From Candidatus Binatia bacterium (GTDB lineage Bacteria > Desulfobacterota > Binatia > Bin18), in assembly GCA_022820725.1 (NCBI GenBank), contig JAJEFA010000014.1, positions 1 to 64,000 of the forward strand: a stretch of 64,000 nt of DNA, written 5' to 3'. Shown here piece after piece: positions 16,885 to 25,055 of the stretch (position 1 is its first letter; each line of letters starts with the position of its first letter). The translations under genes and the position numbers were made by a program. The notes beneath the pieces were generated by a model. That model worked only from the letters and a program-made list of their open reading frames with translations. It was not told where the DNA came from and made no database searches.

Positions 16885-17760
16885 ATGCGTGACTATACAG
16901 CAGACAACATCACCGAAGCGGTTGTGAAAGAATATGCGAGCAAGACTCAGGACCCACGCATGCGGCGTATCATCACCAGCCTTATCGAGCATATGCACGC
17001 CTTTGTGAAGGAGGTTGAACTCACAGAGGCGGAATGGTTTGCGGGCATTCAGTTTCTGACCGCCACGGGCAAAATGTGTGACGACAAACGGCAGGAATTT
17101 ATCCTGCTGTCCGACACGCTCGGGGTGTCCATGCTGGTCGATACGCTCAATCATCCCAAGACGGGTCTTGGGACTGAATCGACGGTCCTGGGTCCGTTCT
17201 ATGTCGAGGACGCACCGGAGCAGAAGAACGGCACCTCCGTCATCCGTAGAGATGTTGACGCGCGGCCGACGTTAATGAGAGGGAAAGTCACGGATGCCGA
17301 GGGAGCACCGATTGCAGGCGCGACGGTTGATGTGTGGCAGACCTCGGCCAACGGCCTGTACGATATTCAGGACCAGGATGCGCCGGAGTGGAATCTGCGC
17401 GGGAGATTTACGACTGAGGCAGACGGCAGTTATGCGATCATCTCCGAAACCCCGGTGAGCTATTCGATACCGACCGATGGCCCGGTCGGCCACATGCTGG
17501 ACGCAACCGGACGGCACGGGATGCGTCCGGCGCATGTACATTTCATGCTCTCCGCTGACGGCTACAGACCCCTGACCACCCACATCTTCGTGAAGGGTGA
17601 CGCCTATCTGGACTCTGACGCGGTCTTTGCTACCAAGGATTCGCTCGTGGCCGACTTCAAGGAGTGTGAGGACGCAACCCTGGCCGAACGCTATGGCCTC
17701 ACAACACCCTTCACCCTGCTGGAGTACGACTTCGGCCTGATGCCGGCGGTGCACTCATAA
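16885..17760 (+). CDS. intradiol ring-cleavage dioxygenase (hydroxyquinol/catechol 1,2-dioxygenase type)
   Basis: A 291-residue non-haem Fe(III) enzyme that opens catechol-like rings between the two hydroxyls. The N-terminal helical dioxygenase_N domain covers about residues 1-100, and the catalytic beta-sandwich follows with GPFYVEDAPE. The iron ligands are visible: Tyr159 (NGLYDIQD), Tyr193 (SYSIPTDGPVG), His217 and His219 (RPAHVHFML). Sequence style and length favour hydroxyquinol 1,2-dioxygenase, giving maleylacetate. The ribosome site AAAGGAGGGAAG is strong. It is monocistronic here and converges on the epimerase gene. Confidence 0.9.
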   Translation: MRDYTADNITEAVVKEYASKTQDPRMRRIITSLIEHMHAFVKEVELTEAEWFAGIQFLTATGKMCDDKRQEFILLSDTLGVSMLVDTLNHPKTGLGTESTVLGPFYVEDAPEQKNGTSVIRRDVDARPTLMRGKVTDAEGAPIAGATVDVWQTSANGLYDIQDQDAPEWNLRGRFTTEADGSYAIISETPVSYSIPTDGPVGHMLDATGRHGMRPAHVHFMLSADGYRPLTTHIFVKGDAYLDSDAVFATKDSLVADFKECEDATLAERYGLTTPFTLLEYDFGLMPAVHS

Positions 17761-17770
17761 TCCGCGGCCG

Positions 17771-18874
17771 TTAGCGTTCCCGGTGGTCCCGTTCCTGGCC
17801 CGGCTCTTTGGGATGGGCATACGGGTGCGGTCGGTCGGTTTTGACCGCAAAGGGAATAGCGGCTAAACGCTGCAGGCTGTCTTGATACGCGGCGATGAGG
17901 CGGTCTTCGGCCTCGTAGTTAAACGGGTCTTGCAGCCGCTTTTCGATCTCTCCGCCTCGTTCGGGCTGGTTGGCCAGATACCATGCAACCGTTTTTTCTA
18001 TGGCCTCTTCGACTGGATAGAGGTCCACGTATCCCAATTGGTTTTTGATCTTGGCGAGGTCAACAACGCGGTGGTGCGAGGTTTCCTGCAGGGTATAGGG
18101 ACGCGCGGGACGGGCCAGGTCGTTGGGCATGCTGATAATGTCCCAGTCATGATTCATGGCTCTGGAAATCACTTCAATCACCTGATGGATCGTGAGCTGA
18201 CTCTCATCGCCGCAGTTGTATAACTGTCCGGCCGACGCCTCGGGTTGGTCGACCGCCAGCAGCACCGCGTGGGCCAGATTGGCGGCATAGCCGTGGGTAA
18301 AAAGCGTCAGCCCGCCGTCGGCGACGATCATATGCGGGCGCTTGTCAAGAATACGCCGGATCACACACCACTCGCGTGGCACGAGCTGATAGGGACCGTA
18401 GACGTAGGGATACCGGAAATAGGCCGCGGTGGGATGATATTCCAGCACGGCCTGTTCGGTTTGGGCGATCAGATAGGCAAAACGGAGCTCCGCTTCACTC
18501 TCAACAACGGGGGCGTCCTCGGCAACCGCCACTTTGAGCCCGACGGGAGAGAGCACCGAGGGGTCCATATATCCCCGGTAACTCGCCACCCCGCCCACGC
18601 CCACAAAACGCCCGATCTTGCCGACCAGGGCCTCGGCAAGAAAGCGAATCCGTCCGTAGGTGACGACCGCCAGATCAAACGTGCGGCCAGCCAGGGCGGC
18701 GTCTATGGTTTCTCGGAAATGCGGATCACCGTGAATATGTTCAACCTCAGGCGGAATCTCGGGAATCTCGTGCGTTCCACGATGAAAAATCGTGACCTCA
18801 TAGCCCCGTTCAATCAGGCCATTCACAATAAACGGTCCGGTCGGTCCGGTGCCTCCGACAACCAGTGCTTTCAT
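17771..18874 (-). CDS. NAD-dependent epimerase/dehydratase family protein with altered active site
   Basis: A 367-residue extended-SDR protein. The Rossmann motif GGTGPTGPFIV is at residues 7-17 and FHRGTHE follows the second strand. Where most extended SDRs have Y-x3-K, this protein has Tyr134 and Gln138 (FAYLIAQTEQAV), so the usual catalytic lysine is absent. The sugar-binding half keeps YPYVYGPYQLVPRE. It may be a binding protein, an isomerase-like relative (the CSP41-type group also departs from the motif), or use another residue. The C-terminal 30 residues are charged and Pro/His-rich. It is the only gene in its unit. Confidence 0.82.
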   Translation of the reverse strand: MKALVVGGTGPTGPFIVNGLIERGYEVTIFHRGTHEIPEIPPEVEHIHGDPHFRETIDAALAGRTFDLAVVTYGRIRFLAEALVGKIGRFVGVGGVASYRGYMDPSVLSPVGLKVAVAEDAPVVESEAELRFAYLIAQTEQAVLEYHPTAAYFRYPYVYGPYQLVPREWCVIRRILDKRPHMIVADGGLTLFTHGYAANLAHAVLLAVDQPEASAGQLYNCGDESQLTIHQVIEVISRAMNHDWDIISMPNDLARPARPYTLQETSHHRVVDLAKIKNQLGYVDLYPVEEAIEKTVAWYLANQPERGGEIEKRLQDPFNYEAEDRLIAAYQDSLQRLAAIPFAVKTDRPHPYAHPKEPGQERDHRER

Positions 18875-18984
18875 AGCGCTCCTTTCCCTCTCAAAACCCT
18901 GACCGTATCGATAGCCTTTCTCCCCGCCCTTAGTACAGCCCCAACTTCTTCTGTTCCCGCTCGTATTCCTGGTGTATCTGTTCC

Positions 18985-19266
18985 CTACTGGCGCGGGTGG
19001 ATATCCGGTCCTACGGGCCGCTCATCATCCGTAAACCAGCCGGTGACGCTGCGGACCATTCTTGTGTAGAGCGACGCCTGTCTTTTCTTCGGCTTGTTTG
19101 TTTTGCGCGACGCCTGCCAGCCAAACTCACGCTTTACCTCAGCCCATACCCCTTCATCTTGTTGTGTCAGGTGCGGACGGTACGGGACGCGTTCCGTGTG
19201 CGAGACACACCCCAGGCAGAGGCTCACGCTGAGCAGGAGAAAAATACATCGCTTCGAAATGTCCAT
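18985..19266 (-). CDS. small lipoprotein, hypothetical
   Basis: A 93-residue protein starting MDISKRCIFLLLSVSLCLGC, a signal peptide with a lipobox-like LCLGC (Cys20). The rest is charged (QASRKTNKPKKRQASL) and ends GPDIHPRQ. I recognise no domain. It would be exported and anchored by a lipid at Cys20. The ribosome site is weak and the start is chosen on the signal peptide. It lies between the epimerase and exonuclease genes on the same strand. Confidence 0.55.
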   Translation of the reverse strand: MDISKRCIFLLLSVSLCLGCVSHTERVPYRPHLTQQDEGVWAEVKREFGWQASRKTNKPKKRQASLYTRMVRSVTGWFTDDERPVGPDIHPRQ

Positions 19267-19366
19267 GGTGTAGCCGACGCCATGCGTTATCGACCTATAC
19301 TCCCTCTGCACGGGCAACCTGAAAATCCATTGACGAGCGAGCCAAGAGCCAAGTTCCCACGGCCCC

Positions 19367-20107
19367 CTAGGCTTCGTCCTCAAGAAAAGACGCGGACTGC
19401 TCTGCAGCCGTGTCGTACTGCTGCTGGGTTATCCGGCCGCGTATCAACTCGACCCGCAGAAAAAGAAAATAGGTTTGGATGACATCAGTGCGACAGTAGC
19501 GGTGAATATCGTCCAAACGTCCGTCTTCCCACAACTGCTGGACCATCGATCCATCAATATCGGTTTTCCCCGGCAGCCCGATCAGCTTGGCCAAGGCGTT
19601 GAAGCCTCCCCGCAGACGGTGGACTCCGTAATTGGTCAGAAAATCGTACAGATCGTAGTGGCCTTCGTCAGAGAAGCGGTAACGCGCCTTGCCACTAAAA
19701 TAGCGTGGAATGCGGCAACCATACTTGAGCGCTTGCAGTTCCAACACGGGCAGGTCGAAATTCCGCCCATTGAAACTGACCAGAGTCCCGGAGAAGCGTT
19801 CCAATCGTTCCCAAAAGGTTCGTATGAGCGCCTCCTCGGCTTCATCTGATTGAGCGGTGTCTGCGGCATTAATCGTCTCGACTCCGATCAGCACCCGCTC
19901 TTCATTCACTTGCCCAACAGCGATGGAAATGGGCCGGTGAAAAGACAGCGGAAAGAAATCGTTACCCTGTTCCTCGCGCAGGCGCTGTTGCATCCGGCGG
20001 TAGGCGTCGTCATCCGACAAACCTTCTTCTTTCGCCTGCGGGAAATAAACGGCCCGCACCAAGCTCTTGTCAATCCGGGTCTCAATATCGAAAACGGTGT
20101 AGCGCAT
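19367..20107 (-). CDS. predicted 3'-5' exonuclease (PolB-exonuclease-like, DEDD fold)
   Basis: A 246-residue RNase H-fold nuclease. Exo I is FDIETRID near the N-terminus (Asp and Glu metal ligands), Exo II is SFNGRNFDLPVL and the final acidic site is RYCRTDVIQTYFL. These match the family related to the proofreading domain of family B DNA polymerases, found as a stand-alone protein. I chose ATG 20107 because the family begins MRYTVFDIE; an upstream in-frame start would add 13 unrelated residues. Role in DNA or RNA repair is by family only. Confidence 0.84.
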   Translation of the reverse strand: MRYTVFDIETRIDKSLVRAVYFPQAKEEGLSDDDAYRRMQQRLREEQGNDFFPLSFHRPISIAVGQVNEERVLIGVETINAADTAQSDEAEEALIRTFWERLERFSGTLVSFNGRNFDLPVLELQALKYGCRIPRYFSGKARYRFSDEGHYDLYDFLTNYGVHRLRGGFNALAKLIGLPGKTDIDGSMVQQLWEDGRLDDIHRYCRTDVIQTYFLFLRVELIRGRITQQQYDTAAEQSASFLEDEA

Positions 20108-20161
20108 ACGAAAAACTCCGGAGTGAAATGTACTCCGGGACACCAAACCCGCGCCTCCGCT

Positions 20162-21157
20162 TTAGGCGATAAAGCGCGTGGTAGGCTCGTCTTCGACTCG
20201 TTTTACCTTCCCATCGTACATCAGCAGATGCAGATGGGCCAAGGTTTCAAACGTAGCCGCGAACACATGAAAAATCGGCAGGCCGGAATTCAAATCAAAG
20301 ACCTTGGAGGCGACTTCATAGGCCGAGTGCGCTTTCCCACGAATGAGGTCGTACATCTCATCCAAACGGTAGCGATGATGCTGAATAATCTGCTTGGCAC
20401 GGTAACGGTGATCCTTAAATACGCCACCGTGGGCGGGCAACACGAGTTCCACATCAAAGTCCTGGACCTTCTCCTGGGAGTCGAGAAAATCCTGGAGCGG
20501 ATTATCCGGTCCCGCGTAGTACACACCAACGTGGGGCGTAATCTTGGGCAGAAGATGATCGCCCACGATCATAACCTTATCCTCGGGCAAGTAGAGACAG
20601 CAGTGCCCTTGGGTATGGCCGGGCGTCCAGACGACCCGCAGCTCACGTTTCCCCACGTAGAGGGATTCACCATCGCGAATGAAATGGTCCGGTTTGGCCG
20701 GCATGTAGCGGGAGCCGTAAAAGCTGCCCGGGGTCGGCAGTTGCTCCGGCGAGTCCAACGGAATGCCGTGTTGCTGAAAAAACGCAAACGCTTCGGGATG
20801 GCGTTCGGTCGCTTGCAGCCGTTCGACGCGGGACAATTCCAGCTCATTCAGATAGACCTCGGCACCGGTCAACTCCTGGTAGGTTCGCGAGGTGCCAAAG
20901 TGATCGGCGTGATGGTGAGTTGAGATGAGGGTGCGGATAGACGTGGGTTGACAGCCGACTGCGCTGAGAGCGGCCTTGAGCGTGGCAATACTGTCTGCGG
21001 TGTGCATGCCCGTATCGATCAACGCCCATTCATCAGCGTCTCTGACAAGATAGACATTGACAATACTCGGCCGCATCGGGAGCGGCAAAAATAGCTGGTA
21101 GACGCCAGAGGCAACTTCGCGGATCTTGGCTTCAGTCTTGGTTTCGGTCTGTGTCAT
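20162..21157 (-). CDS. metallo-beta-lactamase-fold hydrolase
   Basis: A 331-residue hydrolase with the MBL motif THHHADHFG (HxHxDH) preceded by the strand DTGMHTADS, and later metal-binding histidine positions in TPGHTQGHCCLYLP and LPAHGGVFKDH. The C-terminal 70 residues form the helical extension seen in long MBL members such as lactamase-B-like thioesterases. The substrate is unknown; hydrolysis of thioesters or lactones is likely. The start overlaps the dodecin stop by 4 bp, so the two are co-transcribed. Confidence 0.87.
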   Translation of the reverse strand: MTQTETKTEAKIREVASGVYQLFLPLPMRPSIVNVYLVRDADEWALIDTGMHTADSIATLKAALSAVGCQPTSIRTLISTHHHADHFGTSRTYQELTGAEVYLNELELSRVERLQATERHPEAFAFFQQHGIPLDSPEQLPTPGSFYGSRYMPAKPDHFIRDGESLYVGKRELRVVWTPGHTQGHCCLYLPEDKVMIVGDHLLPKITPHVGVYYAGPDNPLQDFLDSQEKVQDFDVELVLPAHGGVFKDHRYRAKQIIQHHRYRLDEMYDLIRGKAHSAYEVASKVFDLNSGLPIFHVFAATFETLAHLHLLMYDGKVKRVEDEPTTRFIA

Positions 21158-21366
21158 TCGTGTATGCTGTCCTTAATGGGAAACGTTGCTTTTATTTTCA
21201 CCTTCCAGCGGGCTATCACTCCGTCTTCGACCACCGCGGTGATATCTGAGACCTGGACCTCGTAGATCCCGCTCACCGTAACGGCCGCCCGGGAGACGGC
21301 AAGAGATACCGCGTCTTCAATACTGGTTGAAGACAATCCTGTCAGCTCAATCGTTTTCTCGACCAT
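21154..21366 (-). CDS. dodecin-family flavin/CoA-binding protein
   Basis: A 70-residue protein with the dodecin pattern: VEKTIELTGLSSTSIEDAVS, AVSRAA, then VSGIYEVQVSDITAVVEDG and ARWKVKIKATF. Dodecins assemble into hollow dodecamers that store riboflavin or FMN. I chose ATG 21366 because AAGGAGGG lies 4 nt upstream. A flavin store fits a genome region rich in flavin-dependent enzymes. It overlaps the MBL hydrolase start (ATGA). Confidence 0.88.
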   Translation of the reverse strand: MVEKTIELTGLSSTSIEDAVSLAVSRAAVTVSGIYEVQVSDITAVVEDGVIARWKVKIKATFPIKDSIHE

Positions 21367-21398
21367 AAGCCCTCCTTGTGTCGTGCTCACGGATATGG

Positions 21399-22088
21399 CT
21401 ATCGCTCTGCGACGGAGCGCGCGCTATCAACAGGACGATAGGCTGCGGTGCGGCCCAAAGGAGAAGCCGCCTCGGGCGTATAGAGTCGGCGCCGCAGCGT
21501 CTCCTTGAAGCGGGCCAACAACCGGGGTGCATCGACGCCACTGTTGGTGTCAACGAGCCGCTGGACCAGTAATCCGTTCAGGGTTGCCATAATCAAGGCC
21601 GCCTCTTCTGCCGACTGAATGTCAGGCATGAATACTCGCATTTTTCGGCCCTGATTCAGAATGGAAGTCAGCAACTGCTGATACACATGGTAGAGGTCGC
21701 TGACATGGTCAATGACCTCTTTGGCGTTCTCTTCCTCACGGACGACTTGGCCCAGGACAAATTTTACTGATGGTAAGTGGTCAGTGATAAAGGTATAATA
21801 ATCATCAATGAGTTTCTCGAATTGTTCCCGTTCGCTCAGCCCACGCAGGTCGGTCGCGTCGATTGCATACGGGGACAGGAAGTTCTGTAAGGCCGTACGA
21901 AAGAGGTCATTCTTGCTATTAAAATGCCACAGAATGAGTGCCTTACTCACCTCCGCAGACCGAGCCACCTGTGCCAATGAGGTATCGGCATACCCCTGCG
22001 TGGCGAACAGCTGTCCGGCAACGTCGAGAATTTTTTCGCGCGCGTTCACACGGGCACGGTAAGTAAAAAGTCTGAGACTGTCAAACAT
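21399..22088 (-). CDS. TetR-family transcriptional regulator
   Basis: A 229-residue regulator. The N-terminal DNA-binding domain reads AREKILDVAGQLFATQGYAD then TSLAQVARSAEVSKALILWH, a typical TetR helix-turn-helix, followed by FNSKNDLF. The C-terminal ligand domain is helical and ends with a Pro/Ala-rich tail. I chose ATG 22088; the frame stays open upstream, but the added 96 residues are Arg/Cys-rich and not protein-like. It is divergent from the transglycosylase gene; a perfect palindrome at 22197-22214 lies between them. The dodecin/MBL pair follows 33 bp downstream and may be its target. Confidence 0.87.
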   Translation of the reverse strand: MFDSLRLFTYRARVNAREKILDVAGQLFATQGYADTSLAQVARSAEVSKALILWHFNSKNDLFRTALQNFLSPYAIDATDLRGLSEREQFEKLIDDYYTFITDHLPSVKFVLGQVVREEENAKEVIDHVSDLYHVYQQLLTSILNQGRKMRVFMPDIQSAEEAALIMATLNGLLVQRLVDTNSGVDAPRLLARFKETLRRRLYTPEAASPLGRTAAYRPVDSARSVAER

Positions 22089-22196
22089 ACCGGAGGAACG
22101 GTAGTGTCTCACATTGAATTTCTTTCTTCGTCCGTGTTCGTCCCGCCATGCTCTCCCGTCCGGGAGCCGGCGGTGACAGTGTCGTTCCGCGCCCGG

Positions 22197-22214
22197 CCTA
22201 GTAGTTTTACTAGG
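22197..22214. promoter_or_regulatory. palindrome between divergent TetR and transglycosylase genes
   Basis: CCTAGTA-GTTT-TACTAGG, perfect 7-bp arms with a 4-nt spacer, is located 109 bp upstream of the TetR start and 101 bp upstream of the transglycosylase start. Size and symmetry suit a TetR operator, so autoregulation is possible. Confidence 0.5.
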
Positions 22215-22314
22215 GACAGCCGGCCGGCAGTCGTGTAGATAAAGGGCAGTGTGTTCCCGTACGCGCGTCCGCGCCGAGCCCAGGAGCCGATGCCTGAGGA
22301 GGACGGACTGCACA

Positions 22315-23538
22315 ATGAAAAGAGCAAAGGATATCCCTGCTGTCTGTATGCGACATAATAGCCTTCGTTTCAGCATCCTCGTCTTGGTTCTGATGAGCGT
22401 AGGCGGCGGCGTGGTGCTCTGGTCTCCACCCTCCGCGCCGGTCTTGCCGAATCCTTCTACCGTTCAGGCTCTTCACATCCCGCGTCCAACCGTCGCGGAT
22501 ATCCAAAAACGGGGTGTACTCACCGTGCTGATGCACCATGATGCGTCGTCTTATTTTCTCTACCGTGGTCAGGAACAGGGGTTTGAATACGAATTGGCCC
22601 GCGAGTTTGCCCAGCAGCTAGGTGTCACCCTCCAGGTCCGGACCCCGCCCCCAAGTGTTGCGCTCACGCAATGGCTCATTGAAGGGAGAGGCGATATCGC
22701 AGCCGGTGTTGTTGTCCCGGATGACAGCCCGTCCACTCGCGTCCGGTACTCTGATGCCTATGACGTGTCCGCTCGCCCGGAGCCGGCCCGCATAGGCTGG
22801 GCTGTCCGAGCGGAACAAGTGGAACTCTTAGCTGCGGTGAACCAGTACCACATCCGGACGAAGCGGTCGGGTCTGCGGAAAATTTTATACGAGAAATATT
22901 TTGCAAATACACGTTTTCTCCGTTCGGATGAATCAACCGTATTCTCCAACCGTTTGTCACAGTACGATCCGCTCATTGCGCGCTATGCTGAGCAGGCCGG
23001 CTTTGACTGGCGGCTTATAGCCGCTCTTATTTTTGAGGAGTCACGCTTTGACCCGAAGCGGAGGAGTTGGCGGGGCGCATATGGCCTCATGCAAGTCAGG
23101 GAGGTTGCGGCTCGTGAGGTCGGGGTGAAAGATTTTTACACCCTGCACGGCAATCTTGAGGCGGGGACCAAATACCTACAGTTTCTTCTGCAACAATTCT
23201 CTGGTGGCAGGAACCAGGACCGTCTTGCCCTGGCTCTGAGTGGCTACCTGCTCGGCCCGAGTCGAGTCAGAGCGGCCCAGCGGCTCGCCCTTGCCCTGGG
23301 CTACGACCCGTACTGTTGGAAAGACTCGGTTGAGTCGACTTTTCCCCTCCTGGAAGACGCTGAATATTACCAGCAGATCAACGCTAATTTTATCCCCGGC
23401 GGTGAGGCGGTGCAGTATGTCAATGCCATTCTCCGGCGCTATGAATTATACACCCGCTATGTTCCACGTGAGCTGCCGGATGCCCGGCAGACTCAGCCTC
23501 ACCAACCGGTGCTCTCGGTCGCAGAGCCGACAGGCTAG
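22315..23538 (+). CDS. MltF-like lytic transglycosylase with shortened substrate-binding module
   Basis: A 407-residue envelope protein. An N-terminal membrane anchor or signal (FSILVLVLMSVGGGVVLW) is followed by the start of a solute-binding (SBP_bac_3) domain: ADIQKRGVLTVLMHHD and GFEYELAREFAQQLGVTLQV. That domain normally has two lobes. Here PSTRVRYSDAYDVSARPEPA runs directly into IGWAVRAEQVELLAAVNQYH, so the second lobe (about 90-100 residues) is missing. The SLT domain is intact, with the catalytic Glu in ALIFEESRFDP and AYGLMQV. It would cleave peptidoglycan glycan strands. The ribosome site GAGGAGG precedes ATG 22315. Confidence 0.86.
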   Translation: MKRAKDIPAVCMRHNSLRFSILVLVLMSVGGGVVLWSPPSAPVLPNPSTVQALHIPRPTVADIQKRGVLTVLMHHDASSYFLYRGQEQGFEYELAREFAQQLGVTLQVRTPPPSVALTQWLIEGRGDIAAGVVVPDDSPSTRVRYSDAYDVSARPEPARIGWAVRAEQVELLAAVNQYHIRTKRSGLRKILYEKYFANTRFLRSDESTVFSNRLSQYDPLIARYAEQAGFDWRLIAALIFEESRFDPKRRSWRGAYGLMQVREVAAREVGVKDFYTLHGNLEAGTKYLQFLLQQFSGGRNQDRLALALSGYLLGPSRVRAAQRLALALGYDPYCWKDSVESTFPLLEDAEYYQQINANFIPGGEAVQYVNAILRRYELYTRYVPRELPDARQTQPHQPVLSVAEPTG

Positions 23539-23584
23539 ATGAACGGCGGCTACCCACCAGGCAATCGGGCAGACAGAGGAGTTA

Positions 23585-24502
23585 TCACGTGACGTGGGTG
23601 TTAAAGCGCTCGTTGACCTCTCGATGAATATAGAAAATGGCTTTCCCGATCTGGTCCGCAGTCCAGGTAATGCACGGGAAGTCGGCGTAGGTCATATACC
23701 CGCCTGAGAAGACTTCATTGCGATTGCCGTTTGGACCCAGGAAATAAATCGTGGTCCCGCGGGTGATTCCATGCCGGGCCGGACCAAAGTCGATTTTCAC
23801 ATTATTCCTGCCCAGGATGTCACCAGCCCGTAGGATGTCATTCCAGCTATCCAGCCAGAAAGCGAAGTGGTGCAGCTTCCCGTTTGCGCCTTTGACAAAG
23901 GCAATATCGTGCGCCTTGTTCGAGCAAAACAAAAACGCGCCCAAGAGTTCCTCGTTGTTCGGGTCGGGAATGATCCGTTCGCTCATTCGGAAGCCCAGGA
24001 CTTGGGTGAAGAAATCCACATTGGTCTGCACGTCTTCAGCCGTCAATAACAGATGATCCAACCGGTCCGGCCCGATCCCGGTCGCCGACCGGTCGCTCGG
24101 CCACGGGTCAGGGTTGAGTACACCAACCTGCGTGCCACTCTGCTCGGCCTCGGCATACAGTTCCAATACATGGTCAGACGGGAGCGTACAGCGGACGGCC
24201 TGTCCAATCCCCAGATTCTCTCCTGCCGAAACCCGACTGACGCTCAGGCCGAACTGCTCTGCCCCCTTCTCAATCCGGGCAAGCTCATCCTGGGTCGCGA
24301 CTTTATAGCCCATCTTCACCATACCCAGTCCACCATTTTCAACGACCAGACTGTGATGGTCATACTCGTCCCAGCATTTGAAATAATGTTTGCCATCCTG
24401 ACAGGCGACTTCCTGTAGCCCCAGGACATTGGTGTAATAGTCAACTGCTTTCTCCAGGTCCGATTCGCGGGCGTGTACATATCCAAGGCGCATTACACTC
24501 AT
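23585..24502 (-). CDS. extradiol ring-cleavage dioxygenase (catechol 2,3-dioxygenase type)
   Basis: A 305-residue vicinal-oxygen-chelate enzyme with two tandem glyoxalase-like modules. Fe(II) ligands are His150 (DRLDHLLL), His212 (KLHHFAFWL) and Glu263 (GNRNEVFSGG), the 2-His-1-carboxylate triad in the second module. It would open catechols next to the hydroxyls (meta cleavage). The RNEVFSGGY ending resembles catechol 2,3-dioxygenases. Together with the intradiol enzyme at 16.9 kb, the region offers both ring-opening modes. It converges with the transglycosylase gene. Confidence 0.9.
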   Translation of the reverse strand: MSVMRLGYVHARESDLEKAVDYYTNVLGLQEVACQDGKHYFKCWDEYDHHSLVVENGGLGMVKMGYKVATQDELARIEKGAEQFGLSVSRVSAGENLGIGQAVRCTLPSDHVLELYAEAEQSGTQVGVLNPDPWPSDRSATGIGPDRLDHLLLTAEDVQTNVDFFTQVLGFRMSERIIPDPNNEELLGAFLFCSNKAHDIAFVKGANGKLHHFAFWLDSWNDILRAGDILGRNNVKIDFGPARHGITRGTTIYFLGPNGNRNEVFSGGYMTYADFPCITWTADQIGKAIFYIHREVNERFNTHVT

Positions 24503-24621
24503 AGGTCACCCTCCTGCACGGTGTTCGTCTCAGCTTTATATCGCCCATCTCTTACTGTCCAGCACAAAATCTCCTGGCCCTGCCGTTGTCCCCCTCCGGA
24601 CGAATCGTTAAGCTCGGGACG

Positions 24622-24960
24622 ATGAGATGCGCCTACTGCCAGGAGCGTGCCGGCTGGTTCAAACGGATATGCGCAGACTGTCAACGTTTATACAATCTGT
24701 ACACCCAGCGGCGCGGGCAAATCGACTTGCTGCAATTCCTGGACATCTGTATCGAAACCGGTCTGCCGCGCGAAAAAATCGAGGCATTTATGAACGCCGA
24801 CCCCTACGGCAGCGGCAGCATCAAAGATCAGATTACCGCGGATATGAGCACCGAACTTCTGGGCGCAATGGGGATTCGGGTGCAACAGACCGCCCAGGAT
24901 GTCAAACGCCTGCGTGAGAGAGGCGCATGGCACAGGATGGATGAAAAGCCGGAGGAATAG
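24622..24960 (+). CDS. small zinc-ribbon-like protein, hypothetical
   Basis: A 112-residue protein. The start MRCAYCQERAGWFKRICADC gives two CxxC pairs 13 residues apart, a likely zinc ribbon. The rest is helical and charged (LLQFLDICIETGLPREKIEA) and ends WHRMDEKPEE. I do not recognise the family. ATG 24622 was chosen because the zinc motif begins there. It precedes the flavin monooxygenase gene at 25056 on the same strand. Confidence 0.6.
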   Translation: MRCAYCQERAGWFKRICADCQRLYNLYTQRRGQIDLLQFLDICIETGLPREKIEAFMNADPYGSGSIKDQITADMSTELLGAMGIRVQQTAQDVKRLRERGAWHRMDEKPEE

Positions 24961-25055
24961 TCTAAGGGCTTCGCTTGATTCGGAGCGGACCGGACTCGGC
25001 TTGATTCCTCTCCGCGTTCACCGCTATGAGAGAGCATCATATCGTAGGAGGATGT

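Noticed and set aside
20111-20145. ACTCCGGAGT...ACTCCGGGACACC near 20.1 kb as another family copy
   Set aside because: It contains GGGACACC, but has no 17-nt arms with a 20-nt loop and no matching opposite arm.
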